A stretch of 64,000 nt of DNA from Gammaproteobacteria bacterium (lineage in GTDB: Bacteria; Pseudomonadota; Gammaproteobacteria; Coxiellales; Coxiellaceae): NCBI GenBank assembly GCA_030425685.1, contig JAUIAD010000006.1, positions 1 through 64,000 of the forward strand. Direction: 5' to 3'. Shown here piece after piece: positions 8,179 through 16,667 of the stretch. Position 1 is the stretch's first letter. Every line of letters starts with the position of its first letter. Below the pieces are notes generated by a model. That model saw only the letters and a program-made list of their open reading frames with translations. It was not told the origin of the DNA and searched no databases. Both the position numbers and the translations under genes were made by a program.

Positions 8179-8556
8179 ATGAAAGAAATTATTCATTCCG
8201 ATGAAGCGCCACAAGCCATTGGTGCGTATTCGCAAGCGGTAAAAGTAGGGCAAACTGTTTATCTTTCCGGACAAATCGGCATAGACCCAGCAACGATGCA
8301 GTTGGTGAGTGGTGATGTCAAAGAACAAGCGCAACAGATTTTTAAAAACTTAACGGCTGTCACAAAAGCGGCTGGTGGAGATTTATCCTCGATAGTTAAG
8401 CTAACCGTTCTGCTCGTTGATATGGCTGACTTCCCCATTGTTAATGAGGTGATGCAGTCTTACTGTCAACAGCCATTTCCAGCGCGCGCTTGTTTTGCTG
8501 TAAAAGCATTGCCTAAGGGTGCAAGCATAGAGATAGAAGGCATGATGTCACTATAG
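8179..8556 (+). CDS. ridA: RidA family reactive-intermediate deaminase
   Basis: YjgF/YER057c/UK114 family. Hydrolyses reactive enamine and imine intermediates such as 2-aminoacrylate released by PLP enzymes. The length of 125 residues is typical. Motifs include AIGAYSQAVKVG, VYLSGQIGIDPAT, the conserved Asn in QIFKNLTAV, and PARACFAVKALPKGASIEIE with the substrate-binding Arg and the terminal Glu. AGAGGAATTATT precedes the ATG. It lies between spoT and recG and is probably co-transcribed with them. Confidence 0.93.
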   Translation: MKEIIHSDEAPQAIGAYSQAVKVGQTVYLSGQIGIDPATMQLVSGDVKEQAQQIFKNLTAVTKAAGGDLSSIVKLTVLLVDMADFPIVNEVMQSYCQQPFPARACFAVKALPKGASIEIEGMMSL

Positions 8557-8573
8557 TGCCGGGAAGGTAAACT

Positions 8574-10670
8574 ATGCAAACGGTATTAGATAAACTGCCT
8601 GTGAGCACTCTAAAAGGCGTTGGTCCCAGTACGGTAAAACGCCTGCAAAACTTGCATATCACTACCGTGCAAGATTTATTATTTCATTTGCCTATCCGTT
8701 ATCAAGATCGCACGCGCATTTACCCCATTGGCGAAACGTCTTCCGGTGATCAAGTGTTAATTGAAGGTGAGGTGATTGCTGGGCAAATAACGTATGGTAA
8801 GCGGCGACAATTGGTTTGTCGTTTTGCTGATAGTAGTGGTGAGGTGACCTTACGTTTTTTTCATTTTTCTGCGCGTCAGAAACAGCAGCTAACCACGCCG
8901 GGTTTAAAGTTGCGTTGTTTTGGGGAAATTCGCCAAGGTTATTATAAAGGGATGGAAGTGGTTCATCCGGAATGCCGTCCGATAGAACAGTCAGAAGAAC
9001 TGCCGCTCGAAGATCGTTTAACGCCTATTTACTCGGCCACCAAAGGGTTACAGCAGGCAACGTTGCGAAAATTAACCGCGCAAGCGTTAAAAATTATGGC
9101 GGGGGAAGCGGGGTTGCAGGAGCTCTTGCCAGCGTCTTTGCTGGAAACGTTTGCCTGCACTGATTTAAAAGAAGCATTATATTTTGTACATCGCCCACCA
9201 CCTGATGCGGTAACGACATCGTTGCAGGCGGGCGAGCACCCTATGCAGCAACGCCTGGCTTTTGAGGAGCTAATTGCTCACCAGTTGGGACTGCAGCGCC
9301 TACGACTGCAAATGCGCCAACAGCATGCCCCAGTATTAACGGTTGCAACGGAGCCATCACTGCAGCAAAAGCTGCTATCGATGCTTCCTTTTCAGTTAAC
9401 AGCGGCACAGCAGCGAGTACTTACTGAAGTTAATGACGACTTGAGTCAGGGCTTTCCCATGTTGCGTTTAGTGCAAGGTGATGTTGGTTCTGGTAAGACG
9501 ATTGTTTCTGCTTTAGCAATGTTGCAAGCAGTCGAAAATGGTTATCAAGCGGTGTTGATGGCACCAACAGAAATCTTAGCAGAGCAGCATGCGCGTTCAT
9601 TAACAAGTTGGCTAGAGCCTTTAGGGATTTCTGTAGGTATGTTGCAAGGGCAGCAAACGGGGAAAGTTCGTCAAGAGGCGTTGAGCAATATTGCCAATGG
9701 GAGCTATCAAATTGTTGTTGGTACGCATGCCTTATTTCAAGAGCAAGTGACTTTTGCCAATTTGGCCTTGTTAGTGATTGATGAGCAGCATCGTTTTGGG
9801 GTGCACCAACGCTTGGCGTTAAAAGAGAAAGGCATGGCTAATGGCAATGTGCCGCATCAATTAATTATGACAGCGACGCCTATTCCGCGTACGTTAGCCA
9901 TGACGGCTTATGCTGATCTGGATGTCTCTGTTATTGATGAGTTGCCACCCGGCCGCAAACCGATTACAACAGTATTGGTGTCTAATCAGCGCCGTGAAGA
10001 TATTATTGAGCGCATCCGTGTGAATTGTCGCGAAGGGCGGCAAGCTTATTGGGTGTGCACATTAATTGAGGATTCTGAAACATTACGGGCGCAAGCGGCA
10101 GGGGTGATTTGCGATGCGCTGCGAGCATCCCTAGCAGAATTAAAAATTGGCCTGGTGCATGGTCGTTTAAAGCAGGCTGATAAGGAAGCGATGATGTCAG
10201 CTTTTAAGCGGGGAGATCTTGATCTGTTGGTGGCAACCACGGTGATTGAAGTCGGTGTTGATGTCCCTAATGCCAGTTTGATGGTGATTGAGAACCCTGA
10301 GCGTCTGGGCTTGGCACAGTTGCATCAATTGCGTGGGCGTGTGGGCCGTGGTGAGGCGAAAAGTTTTTGTGTGTTACTGTATCAATCGCCATTGTCGAAA
10401 ACCGCTCAGCAGCGTTTAAGTGTGATGCGCGAAACACAAGATGGCTTTGTTATTGCGGCGGAGGATTTAAAAATGCGTGGTCCAGGAGAGGTTTTGGGGA
10501 CACGTCAAACAGGGTTGTTAAAGTTGCGCGTCGCTGATTTGCTGCGCGATAAAACGCTTTTGCCGGATGTGAAAACGATTAGTCAGAAAATAGTCGAGGA
10601 TTATCCTGAGCATGTTGATTTGCTAATGCGTCGCTGGTTGCAGGGGATGGAAGCGTACGCTGGCGTTTAA
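8574..10670 (+). CDS. recG: ATP-dependent DNA helicase RecG
   Basis: Superfamily 2 helicase of 698 residues that regresses stalled replication forks and processes branched DNA. The N-terminal wedge/OB domain (GPSTVKRLQNLHITTVQDLLFHLP) is followed by helicase motifs I (GDVGSGKT), Ia (MAPTEILAEQH), II (VIDEQHRFG, the DEQH variant seen in RecG), III (MTATPIPRTL) and V-VI (TTVIEVGVDVPNA, QLRGRVGRG). It starts 17 bases after ridA and ends the block that begins at rpoZ. Confidence 0.95.
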   Translation: MQTVLDKLPVSTLKGVGPSTVKRLQNLHITTVQDLLFHLPIRYQDRTRIYPIGETSSGDQVLIEGEVIAGQITYGKRRQLVCRFADSSGEVTLRFFHFSARQKQQLTTPGLKLRCFGEIRQGYYKGMEVVHPECRPIEQSEELPLEDRLTPIYSATKGLQQATLRKLTAQALKIMAGEAGLQELLPASLLETFACTDLKEALYFVHRPPPDAVTTSLQAGEHPMQQRLAFEELIAHQLGLQRLRLQMRQQHAPVLTVATEPSLQQKLLSMLPFQLTAAQQRVLTEVNDDLSQGFPMLRLVQGDVGSGKTIVSALAMLQAVENGYQAVLMAPTEILAEQHARSLTSWLEPLGISVGMLQGQQTGKVRQEALSNIANGSYQIVVGTHALFQEQVTFANLALLVIDEQHRFGVHQRLALKEKGMANGNVPHQLIMTATPIPRTLAMTAYADLDVSVIDELPPGRKPITTVLVSNQRREDIIERIRVNCREGRQAYWVCTLIEDSETLRAQAAGVICDALRASLAELKIGLVHGRLKQADKEAMMSAFKRGDLDLLVATTVIEVGVDVPNASLMVIENPERLGLAQLHQLRGRVGRGEAKSFCVLLYQSPLSKTAQQRLSVMRETQDGFVIAAEDLKMRGPGEVLGTRQTGLLKLRVADLLRDKTLLPDVKTISQKIVEDYPEHVDLLMRRWLQGMEAYAGV

Positions 10671-10746
10671 TGGCTTGTTAAAGCGAGCATGAACCGGTTA
10701 TTATAGGTTGCGTGTTAAAAAAATAGTGCAGCACAAGGAGAAAGGG

Positions 10747-11409
10747 ATGTTGGTAAAAAAGATCGCTGTTTTGGCTTTGCCGTTGCTAGGTGCGTTGGGA
10801 TGCGGTATCGCACAAGCTGGTAGTGTTGAATCACCGGGTCCTGAAAAAGAGACGTCCTCATTTCGTTCAGAGCTCTATAACGATACGTTTCTCTATGTTG
10901 ATATTAACTTTGGTTATGCCAGGCATAATTGGAGTGACACGGGTACCTCTCATTCATTTACAGGTAGCTATTCAACGAGCAATATTAAGGGTGGTTTTAC
11001 GGTCGGTGCCAATGTTGGCTATCAGCTGATGAAGTATTTTGCCTTGGAAGGTGGGTATTTCTATTTGCCACAAGCAAAAGCCAATGCGGGCAGTGCTGGT
11101 AATGTAACGATTAAATCCTGGTTTGCCTATGGTGCTGCCAAAGGCATTTTGCCTATCAATGACCGATTTAACGTATTCGCCAAGCTGGGAACCGCTTATG
11201 TTAATGGCCATTTTGAGGGCACAACCCGCCTTTTTGGCAGCTTCTTTTCTTCCGGTGATTTTTGGCAGGTGCTTGCTGGCGCTGGTATGCAGTTTTACAT
11301 TATTGAGAATCTGGCATTAACAGCCCAGTTTATGTACATCCCTTGCCATCAAAGAGTGCCTGATACCTATTTGATGACGGGTGGGTTAACGTATAGATTC
11401 TTTCTTTAG
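10747..11409 (+). CDS. Outer-membrane beta-barrel protein
   Basis: A 220-residue precursor beginning at ATG 10747, which follows AAGGAGAAAGGG; the frame opens 39 bases earlier at a TTG. The signal peptide ends at IAQA|GS. The mature part alternates Gly-rich and aromatic strands (YVDINFGYARHNW, FTVGANVGYQLMKYFALEGGYFYLP, FNVFAKLGTAYVNG, FWQVLAGAGMQFYIIENLALTAQF), the pattern of an eight-stranded OmpA-like or OmpW-like barrel. The last strand ends YRFFL, with aromatic residues near the C-terminus as expected for BAM substrates. There is no periplasmic OmpA domain. The ligand or role is unknown; it could be a surface antigen or a small porin. Confidence 0.75.
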   Translation: MLVKKIAVLALPLLGALGCGIAQAGSVESPGPEKETSSFRSELYNDTFLYVDINFGYARHNWSDTGTSHSFTGSYSTSNIKGGFTVGANVGYQLMKYFALEGGYFYLPQAKANAGSAGNVTIKSWFAYGAAKGILPINDRFNVFAKLGTAYVNGHFEGTTRLFGSFFSSGDFWQVLAGAGMQFYIIENLALTAQFMYIPCHQRVPDTYLMTGGLTYRFFL

Positions 11410-11439
11410 CTCTTAATCAGGGTTCGGCACAGTACCCTA

Positions 11440-11465
11440 CTTGAAATTTCAGATTTTGCCCTAAT
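11440..11465 (+). promoter_or_regulatory. Heat-shock (sigma-32-like) promoter of htpG
   Basis: CTTGAAA (11440-11446) and CCCTAAT (11459-11465) are separated by 12 bases, close to the sigma-32 pattern of CTTGAAA and CCCCAT. The leader that follows is about 125 bases and contains a GC-rich hairpin, GGGGAGAATC with GATTCCCC, at about 11545-11565. Confidence 0.55.
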
Positions 11466-11597
11466 CTTAACTCCTATAGATCACGAGTTTCGCGCTACCA
11501 GTGCGCTTCTCGTTTGCTAATAGATTTCGCTTAGGCGATTAAAGGGGAGAATCCAGATTCCCCCATAGGTAAATTTTAAACATTGACGGAGCTTGAT

Positions 11598-13529
11598 ATG
11601 TCAGCACAGCCTCAGACCGAAACCTTAGCTTTTGAAGCCGAGGTCAAACAATTATTACACTTGGTGACTCATGCCTTATACAGCAACAAAGAGATCTTTT
11701 TGCGGGAGCTTGTTTCCAATGCTTCTGATGCGGCCGATAAATTGCGCTATGAGGCGTTAAGCGATGCTGCTTTGTATGAAAATGATAGCGAGCTTAAGAT
11801 TTGGATAGATTTTGATAAAGAAGCGCGTACGATCACTATTCGTGATAACGGTATTGGGATGACCCGTGATGAAGTTATTGAAAATCTTGGTACGATAGCT
11901 AGGTCAGGCACAAAGGCATTTAAAGAGCTGTTGTCTAAAGATGGTGAGCAAAAATCAGATAGTCAGTTGATTGGCCAATTTGGTGTTGGTTTTTATTCGG
12001 CTTTTGTGGTTGCAGACAAGGTTGTGGTGCGTACCCGTCGAGCCGGCATGCAGGCTGATCAAGGTGTTTACTGGGAATCAGCGGGTGGTGCTGAATTTAA
12101 TATTAAAAATATTGATCGACCCGTTCGCGGTACCGAGATTGTTTTACATGTAAAAGAAGGTGACGATGAGTTTATCGATGGTCAGCGTTTACGTAGCATA
12201 ATTCGTAAGTACTCCGACCATATTGTGCTACCTATTTTGATGAAAAAACCCGAGCCACCAGCGACTGAGAAAAAGGAAGATGATAAAGAAGATGAAGTCG
12301 TTGTTCCTGAGGACGAAGTAGTTAACCAAGCTAATGCGTTATGGACAATGTCTAAGAGTGAAATTAAAGAAGATCAATATCAAGCTTTATATAAGCATAT
12401 TGCTCACGATTTCGAAAATCCTCTTTCTTGGTCACATAATAAAGTGGAAGGAAAGCTAGAATATACCAGTTTGCTTTATATCCCTGCACGTGCGCCATTT
12501 GATATGTTCAACCGTGATGTGCAAAAAGGATTAAAGCTGTATGTAAAGCGTATTTTTATTATGGATGACGCTGAGCAGCTAATGCCAATGTATTTACGAT
12601 TTGTTAAAGGGGTGGTTGATTCCAATGACTTGCCTTTAAACGTATCACGTGAAATTCTGCAGTCTAATCGCGTTATCGACAAGATTAAATCTGGCTGTGT
12701 TAAGCGTGTATTGAGCATGTTAGAGCAGATGGCTGATAAGGATAAAGAAAAGTATGCCACGTTCTGGAAGGAGTTCGGGCAAGTTCTAAAAGAGGGTCCT
12801 GCGGAAGACTTTGCCAATAAAGATCGTATTGCAAAATTACTACGTTTTTCATCAACGCAAAATGATACGGCAGTGCAAGACGTTTCTTTAGCTGATTATG
12901 TTAGTCGCATGAAAGAAGGCCAAGATAAAATTTACTACGTTATCGGCGATAGCTTTACGGCAGCTAAAAATAGCCCCTTATTGGAAGTGTTCCGTAAGAA
13001 AGGTATTGAAGTGCTGTTAATGTGCGACCGAGTGGATGAGTGGTTTGTGTCTCAATTAAATGAATTTGAGGGTAAGCAACTACAGTCTATCTCAAAAGGC
13101 TCTTTAGACCTTGGTAAGTTGGAAGATGAGGAAGGCAAAGAAGAAGTCAAAAAACAAGAAAAAGACTTTGAAGGCTTTATCAAGCATTTTACTGAATCGT
13201 TGAATGATACCGTTAAAGAAGTGCGTTTAACGCATCGTTTGGTCGACTCTCCTGCTTGTGTTGTCTTTGATGATAATGATCTTAGTGGTCACATGCAGCG
13301 CATGCTACAGGCTGCCGGGCAAGAGTTCCCAGGTGCAAAACCTATTTTAGAAATTAACCCCTCACACCCCTTAATTGAGCGTATTAAGTCTGAGCAGGAC
13401 GATGAGCGCTTTGCTCGCTGGGCAAATATTATGCTTAATCAGGCATTGTTGGCAGAAGGTGAGCAGTTAAAGGACCCAGCTGGGTTTGTTAAGGGCCTCA
13501 ATGAGTTACTGATTGAGGTGTCTAAATAG
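11598..13529 (+). CDS. htpG: Chaperone HtpG (Hsp90)
   Basis: Cytoplasmic Hsp90 chaperone. The ATG at 11598 follows GGAG and gives 643 residues; the frame opens at a TTG 15 bases earlier. The GHKL ATPase domain carries [24 protein letters not shown], the DNGIGM motif and [11 protein letters not shown], followed by [16 protein letters not shown]. The middle domain includes [15 protein letters not shown] with the catalytic-loop Arg. The C-terminal dimerisation domain follows. A short acidic/Lys linker ([16 protein letters not shown]) separates the first two domains. The heat-shock-like promoter upstream fits stress induction. Confidence 0.96.
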   Translation: MSAQPQTETLAFEAEVKQLLHLVTHALYSNKEIFLRELVSNASDAADKLRYEALSDAALYENDSELKIWIDFDKEARTITIRDNGIGMTRDEVIENLGTIARSGTKAFKELLSKDGEQKSDSQLIGQFGVGFYSAFVVADKVVVRTRRAGMQADQGVYWESAGGAEFNIKNIDRPVRGTEIVLHVKEGDDEFIDGQRLRSIIRKYSDHIVLPILMKKPEPPATEKKEDDKEDEVVVPEDEVVNQANALWTMSKSEIKEDQYQALYKHIAHDFENPLSWSHNKVEGKLEYTSLLYIPARAPFDMFNRDVQKGLKLYVKRIFIMDDAEQLMPMYLRFVKGVVDSNDLPLNVSREILQSNRVIDKIKSGCVKRVLSMLEQMADKDKEKYATFWKEFGQVLKEGPAEDFANKDRIAKLLRFSSTQNDTAVQDVSLADYVSRMKEGQDKIYYVIGDSFTAAKNSPLLEVFRKKGIEVLLMCDRVDEWFVSQLNEFEGKQLQSISKGSLDLGKLEDEEGKEEVKKQEKDFEGFIKHFTESLNDTVKEVRLTHRLVDSPACVVFDDNDLSGHMQRMLQAAGQEFPGAKPILEINPSHPLIERIKSEQDDERFARWANIMLNQALLAEGEQLKDPAGFVKGLNELLIEVSK

Positions 13530-13563
13530 TAGTCATTACCACTTTTAATCACGGCTATTTTGA

Positions 13564-13603
13564 CCTATACTACAAATCTGCCTCGGCAAATTTGTAGTAT
13601 AGG
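13564..13603. repeat. Long inverted repeat upstream of the AAA/DUF4143 gene
   Basis: An 18-base arm (13564-13581) and its reverse complement (13586-13603) match at 17 positions around CTCG. The core is ACTACAAAT with ATTTGTAGT. No T-run follows on the plus strand, so it is not a standard htpG terminator. It ends 11 bases before the GTG of the next gene, where an operator or mobile-element end would lie. Confidence 0.75.
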
Positions 13604-13614
13604 AAAAAGTAGCC

Positions 13615-14769
13615 GTGAAACGTTATTGTGAAAAGTTTATATATACCGACCTAGGTAAGAAAATGGTCTTTATTGGCGGTCCTCGCCAGGTTGGTAAGAC
13701 AACTTTGAGTCGGTCACTTTGTGAAGACTTTTATACTGAGACTGAGTATCTGAATTGGGATTCCGAGCGAGATCGTCGTGCTATCCTCAAACATCAATGG
13801 AAGAATACCAGTGAGTTGGTAGTTTTTGATGAATTGCATAAATACCCTCGTTGGAAGCGTTGGATTAAAGGGGTTTATGATGAAAAGCCAAAAGCCCAGC
13901 AGTATTTAGTAACAGGCTCTGCCCGCTTAGATGTTTATCGCCAAGGTGGTGATTCTCTTTTAGGCCGTTATCACTATTGGCGGCTACACCCTTTGACAAT
14001 TGATGAGTTACCCCCCTCCATGTCTACGCAGGAAGGGTATGAACGTTTATTAACAATGGGTGGTTTTCCTGAGCCATTTTTATTGGGCAGTGAGCGTGAG
14101 GCAAGGCGCTGGAGACGAGAAAGACTAGACCGTATTTTCCGTGAGGATATCCGTGATTTAGAAAATATAAGAAATCTTCAGCTATTGCAGCTTTTCTCAG
14201 ATGCATTACGGGAGCGTTGCGGTGGGATCATCACCTTATCAAATTTAGCGACTGACTTACAGATTTCACCAAAAACAGCGAAAGAGTGGTTAAGTTTAAT
14301 TGAGCGGATGTATGTTGCATTTTCTGTTACGCCGCTCACTAAAAACATTCCTAGAGCCATTCAAAAGCCACCCAAAGTGTATTTTTACGATAATGCAGAC
14401 TGCCGTGATGATCATGGTGCACGATTAGAGAATTTAGTGGCTACAACGTTGTTAAAGCGTTTACACTTTATTGAAGATTATTATGGTTATCGTTGTAAAC
14501 TCCATTATATTCGTGATCGTGATGGTCGCGAGGTTGATTTTGCGACGACTATTGATGGTAAGCTAGTTGAACTCATTGAAGTGAAGTCTCGTGACAGCAA
14601 GGTATCTTCTTCTCTAAAATATTACACGGATAAGCTTAAGCCAGAAAAATCTGTACAATTAGTGGGGGAGTTGGATCGACCCTATGATGATGGCTCGATT
14701 CGTGTAACTTCGCCAGTGGAGTATTTTAAGAGCCCTCCTTGGCAGAAGACAGATACTGAGAGCAACTAG
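13615..14769 (+). CDS. AAA ATPase with C-terminal DUF4143 domain
   Basis: A 384-residue protein starting at GTG 13615. The N-terminal AAA_14-type ATPase has Walker A GGPRQVGKTTL and Walker B ELVVFDELHKYPRWKRW, then TGSARLDVYR as sensor region. A winged-helix-like part (ITLSNLATDLQISPKTAKEWLSLIERMYVAF) leads into DUF4143, whose end shows GREVDF and LIEVKSR, a PD-(D/E)XK-like nuclease fold signature. The family is widespread, often in accessory DNA and often in many copies per genome; its job is unsettled, with toxin-antitoxin-like or mobile-element roles proposed. The 36-base palindrome just upstream is probably part of the same unit. Confidence 0.85.
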   Translation: MKRYCEKFIYTDLGKKMVFIGGPRQVGKTTLSRSLCEDFYTETEYLNWDSERDRRAILKHQWKNTSELVVFDELHKYPRWKRWIKGVYDEKPKAQQYLVTGSARLDVYRQGGDSLLGRYHYWRLHPLTIDELPPSMSTQEGYERLLTMGGFPEPFLLGSEREARRWRRERLDRIFREDIRDLENIRNLQLLQLFSDALRERCGGIITLSNLATDLQISPKTAKEWLSLIERMYVAFSVTPLTKNIPRAIQKPPKVYFYDNADCRDDHGARLENLVATTLLKRLHFIEDYYGYRCKLHYIRDRDGREVDFATTIDGKLVELIEVKSRDSKVSSSLKYYTDKLKPEKSVQLVGELDRPYDDGSIRVTSPVEYFKSPPWQKTDTESN

Positions 14770-14818
14770 ATTAGCGCCAGTCTTTGCTCGCATAGAACCC
14801 GTATGTTACTCTTTTTAT

Positions 14819-15511
14819 ATGATTACGCATATATTTGGGTATGAAATTAAGCACAAATTCTTGCTGCTGCTTATCGCATTGCTGCTATTCTTCATTATTA
14901 ACCCTTTTCTAGTTGGTAGCCCTATTGGTCGCTATCTCTTTGGTGCATTGTTTACCATAGTGCTTTTTTTTGGATCATTAATATTAAGTCGCAGACGTTG
15001 GAGCATGGTGTTAGGTTTGGTTTTAGCGATTTCTCTCATGCTGGGGTTGTGGAGCATTAACTTTCTTAAGGTGCCTGATACCTTCATGCTAATAGAGTAT
15101 GCTTTGTCGATAATTTTTTTCCTGATGATTACTGTTATGGTATTGCTATCGGTGATTGCTGATAAGCGCGTTACGTTTAATACCTTGTGCGGAGCTATAT
15201 CGGGTTATTTACTGATCGGTTTATTGTGGAGTTTTATTTATGCCACGGCTTATCATGTACAAGCAGAAGCATTTAATTTTACGCATATGATCGAAAAGAG
15301 CTTTGATAGTCATATTCAACGATTTATTTATTATAGCTTTGTAACGCTATCAACATTAGGTTATGGCGATGTTGTTCCTATCAGTAATGTCGCTAAAACA
15401 TTTGCTTGGCTAGAGGCTGTCGTCGGCCAAATCTACTTAACAGTATGGATCGCTCAGTTAGTTGGTTTGCACATTGTGCATATCAGATCAAAGAAGGAAG
15501 AGACATCATGA
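14819..15511 (+). CDS. Ion channel with potassium selectivity filter
   Basis: A 230-residue, very hydrophobic protein with about five membrane segments before a pore loop and one after it. The filter TLSTLGYGDVVP matches the TVGYGD consensus of potassium channels (Ion_trans_2). There is no RCK or cyclic-nucleotide-binding domain and the cytoplasmic tail is short and basic, so gating is unclear. Its stop overlaps the ATG of the efflux adaptor gene in an ATGA junction, a strong sign of translational coupling. Why a channel should be coupled to an RND pump is not obvious; an influence on membrane potential is possible. Confidence 0.8.
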   Translation: MITHIFGYEIKHKFLLLLIALLLFFIINPFLVGSPIGRYLFGALFTIVLFFGSLILSRRRWSMVLGLVLAISLMLGLWSINFLKVPDTFMLIEYALSIIFFLMITVMVLLSVIADKRVTFNTLCGAISGYLLIGLLWSFIYATAYHVQAEAFNFTHMIEKSFDSHIQRFIYYSFVTLSTLGYGDVVPISNVAKTFAWLEAVVGQIYLTVWIAQLVGLHIVHIRSKKEETS

Positions 15512-16587
15512 TGCAAGGAAGACCAAAACGTTACTTGTTTACGGTAATCAGTTTAGTGGCTGCGACGGTGGTTTTATTTGCGTGTCAAGATGATAATGAG
15601 AAAGTAAAAGAAATTGTGCGCCCAGTAAGAACAATGGTCGTTAAAGCGCCCACTAAATATATTATGCGTAAATTTCCAGGAAAGGTATTAGCAACAACAG
15701 AAGCAGAGCTATCATTTCAAGTGCCTGGAAAACTCATTGACTTGCCAATCCGTGAAGGAACTCCGGTAGAAAAAGGGCAGTTATTAGCAAAGCTTGATCC
15801 AGAAAAATATCAGAATAAAGTTAACGAAACTAAAGCTACTTATATCCGTGCAAAATCAGAGTATCATCGCGCCGCTTATCTTGTTAAAGATGCTTATATT
15901 TCGAGAACAGAATATGATCTTAAACGTTCATCTTATCTAGTGGCAGAAGCGAATTATGGCACAGCACAACGTGATCTGCGCGACACCTTTTTAAAAGCAC
16001 CTTTTGCTGGTGTTATTTCAAAAAAATACGTTGAAAACTTCGAGCATGTGAGGGCAAAACAACCCATTTATAAACTGCAAAATCTACGAGTGCTTGATAT
16101 TGAAATCAATGTCCCTGAAGATATTATGTTGAAACTAACAAAAGATAAGGAAGGGCCACCACCGGTAGCAATTTTTGATACGCTTCCTGATAAACAATAC
16201 GCCTTATCATTTAAAGAAGTAACCACAGAAGCAGATCCTGAGACGCAAACTTATCGTGTTGTTATGATGTTACCTGCACCGGATGGATTAAATGTTTTGC
16301 CTGGTATGACAGCCACAATAAAAGCATGGCTGCCAGATTATAAGAGTGGCGGTGCTTCGTTTTATCTAATACCTTCTTCTGCTGTCTTTTCCGATGATGA
16401 TAAAACTAAAGTATGGATTGTTGATACCAAAACAATGACGGTTAAAAAGGTCGCTGTAAAAGTTTCAAGGATGTCAGGTGATAACGTTAGGGTTTTACAA
16501 GGCTTAAAAACCGGTGAAACATTAGTGACTGCTGGCGTACACTTTTTAAGAGATGGGCAAAAAGTAAAGTTGCTAAATAAAAAGTAA
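15508..16587 (+). CDS. RND efflux periplasmic adaptor (membrane fusion protein)
   Basis: MexA/AcrA-type adaptor of 359 residues, starting at ATG 15508 with AAGAAGGAAG upstream; the open frame extends further upstream inside the channel gene. The N-terminus is a signal peptide ending VLFAC, probably a lipoprotein although the residue before Ala is unusual. Then come the lipoyl half-motifs (ELSFQVPGKLIDLPIREGTPVEKGQLLAKLDP and TFLKAPFAGVISKKYVENFEHV), a short helical hairpin between them, a beta-barrel and a membrane-proximal domain (VSRMSGDNVRVLQGLKTGETLVTAG). It would link the inner-membrane pump encoded next to an outer-membrane channel. No TolC-like gene is present nearby. Confidence 0.9.
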   Translation: MMQGRPKRYLFTVISLVAATVVLFACQDDNEKVKEIVRPVRTMVVKAPTKYIMRKFPGKVLATTEAELSFQVPGKLIDLPIREGTPVEKGQLLAKLDPEKYQNKVNETKATYIRAKSEYHRAAYLVKDAYISRTEYDLKRSSYLVAEANYGTAQRDLRDTFLKAPFAGVISKKYVENFEHVRAKQPIYKLQNLRVLDIEINVPEDIMLKLTKDKEGPPPVAIFDTLPDKQYALSFKEVTTEADPETQTYRVVMMLPAPDGLNVLPGMTATIKAWLPDYKSGGASFYLIPSSAVFSDDDKTKVWIVDTKTMTVKKVAVKVSRMSGDNVRVLQGLKTGETLVTAGVHFLRDGQKVKLLNKK

Positions 16588-16667
16588 CAATGGTTTTAAC
16601 CATGGGGTGTGAAGCCAGGTGTTGCTACTGAATAGCGATAGCTAGACTAAGAAAAGGGAATTGATAA

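Noticed and set aside
13564-13603. Intrinsic terminator of htpG
   Set aside because: The stem is long and AT-rich and is followed on the plus strand by AAAAAGT rather than T residues. It may still slow transcription, but a DNA-binding or element-end role fits better.
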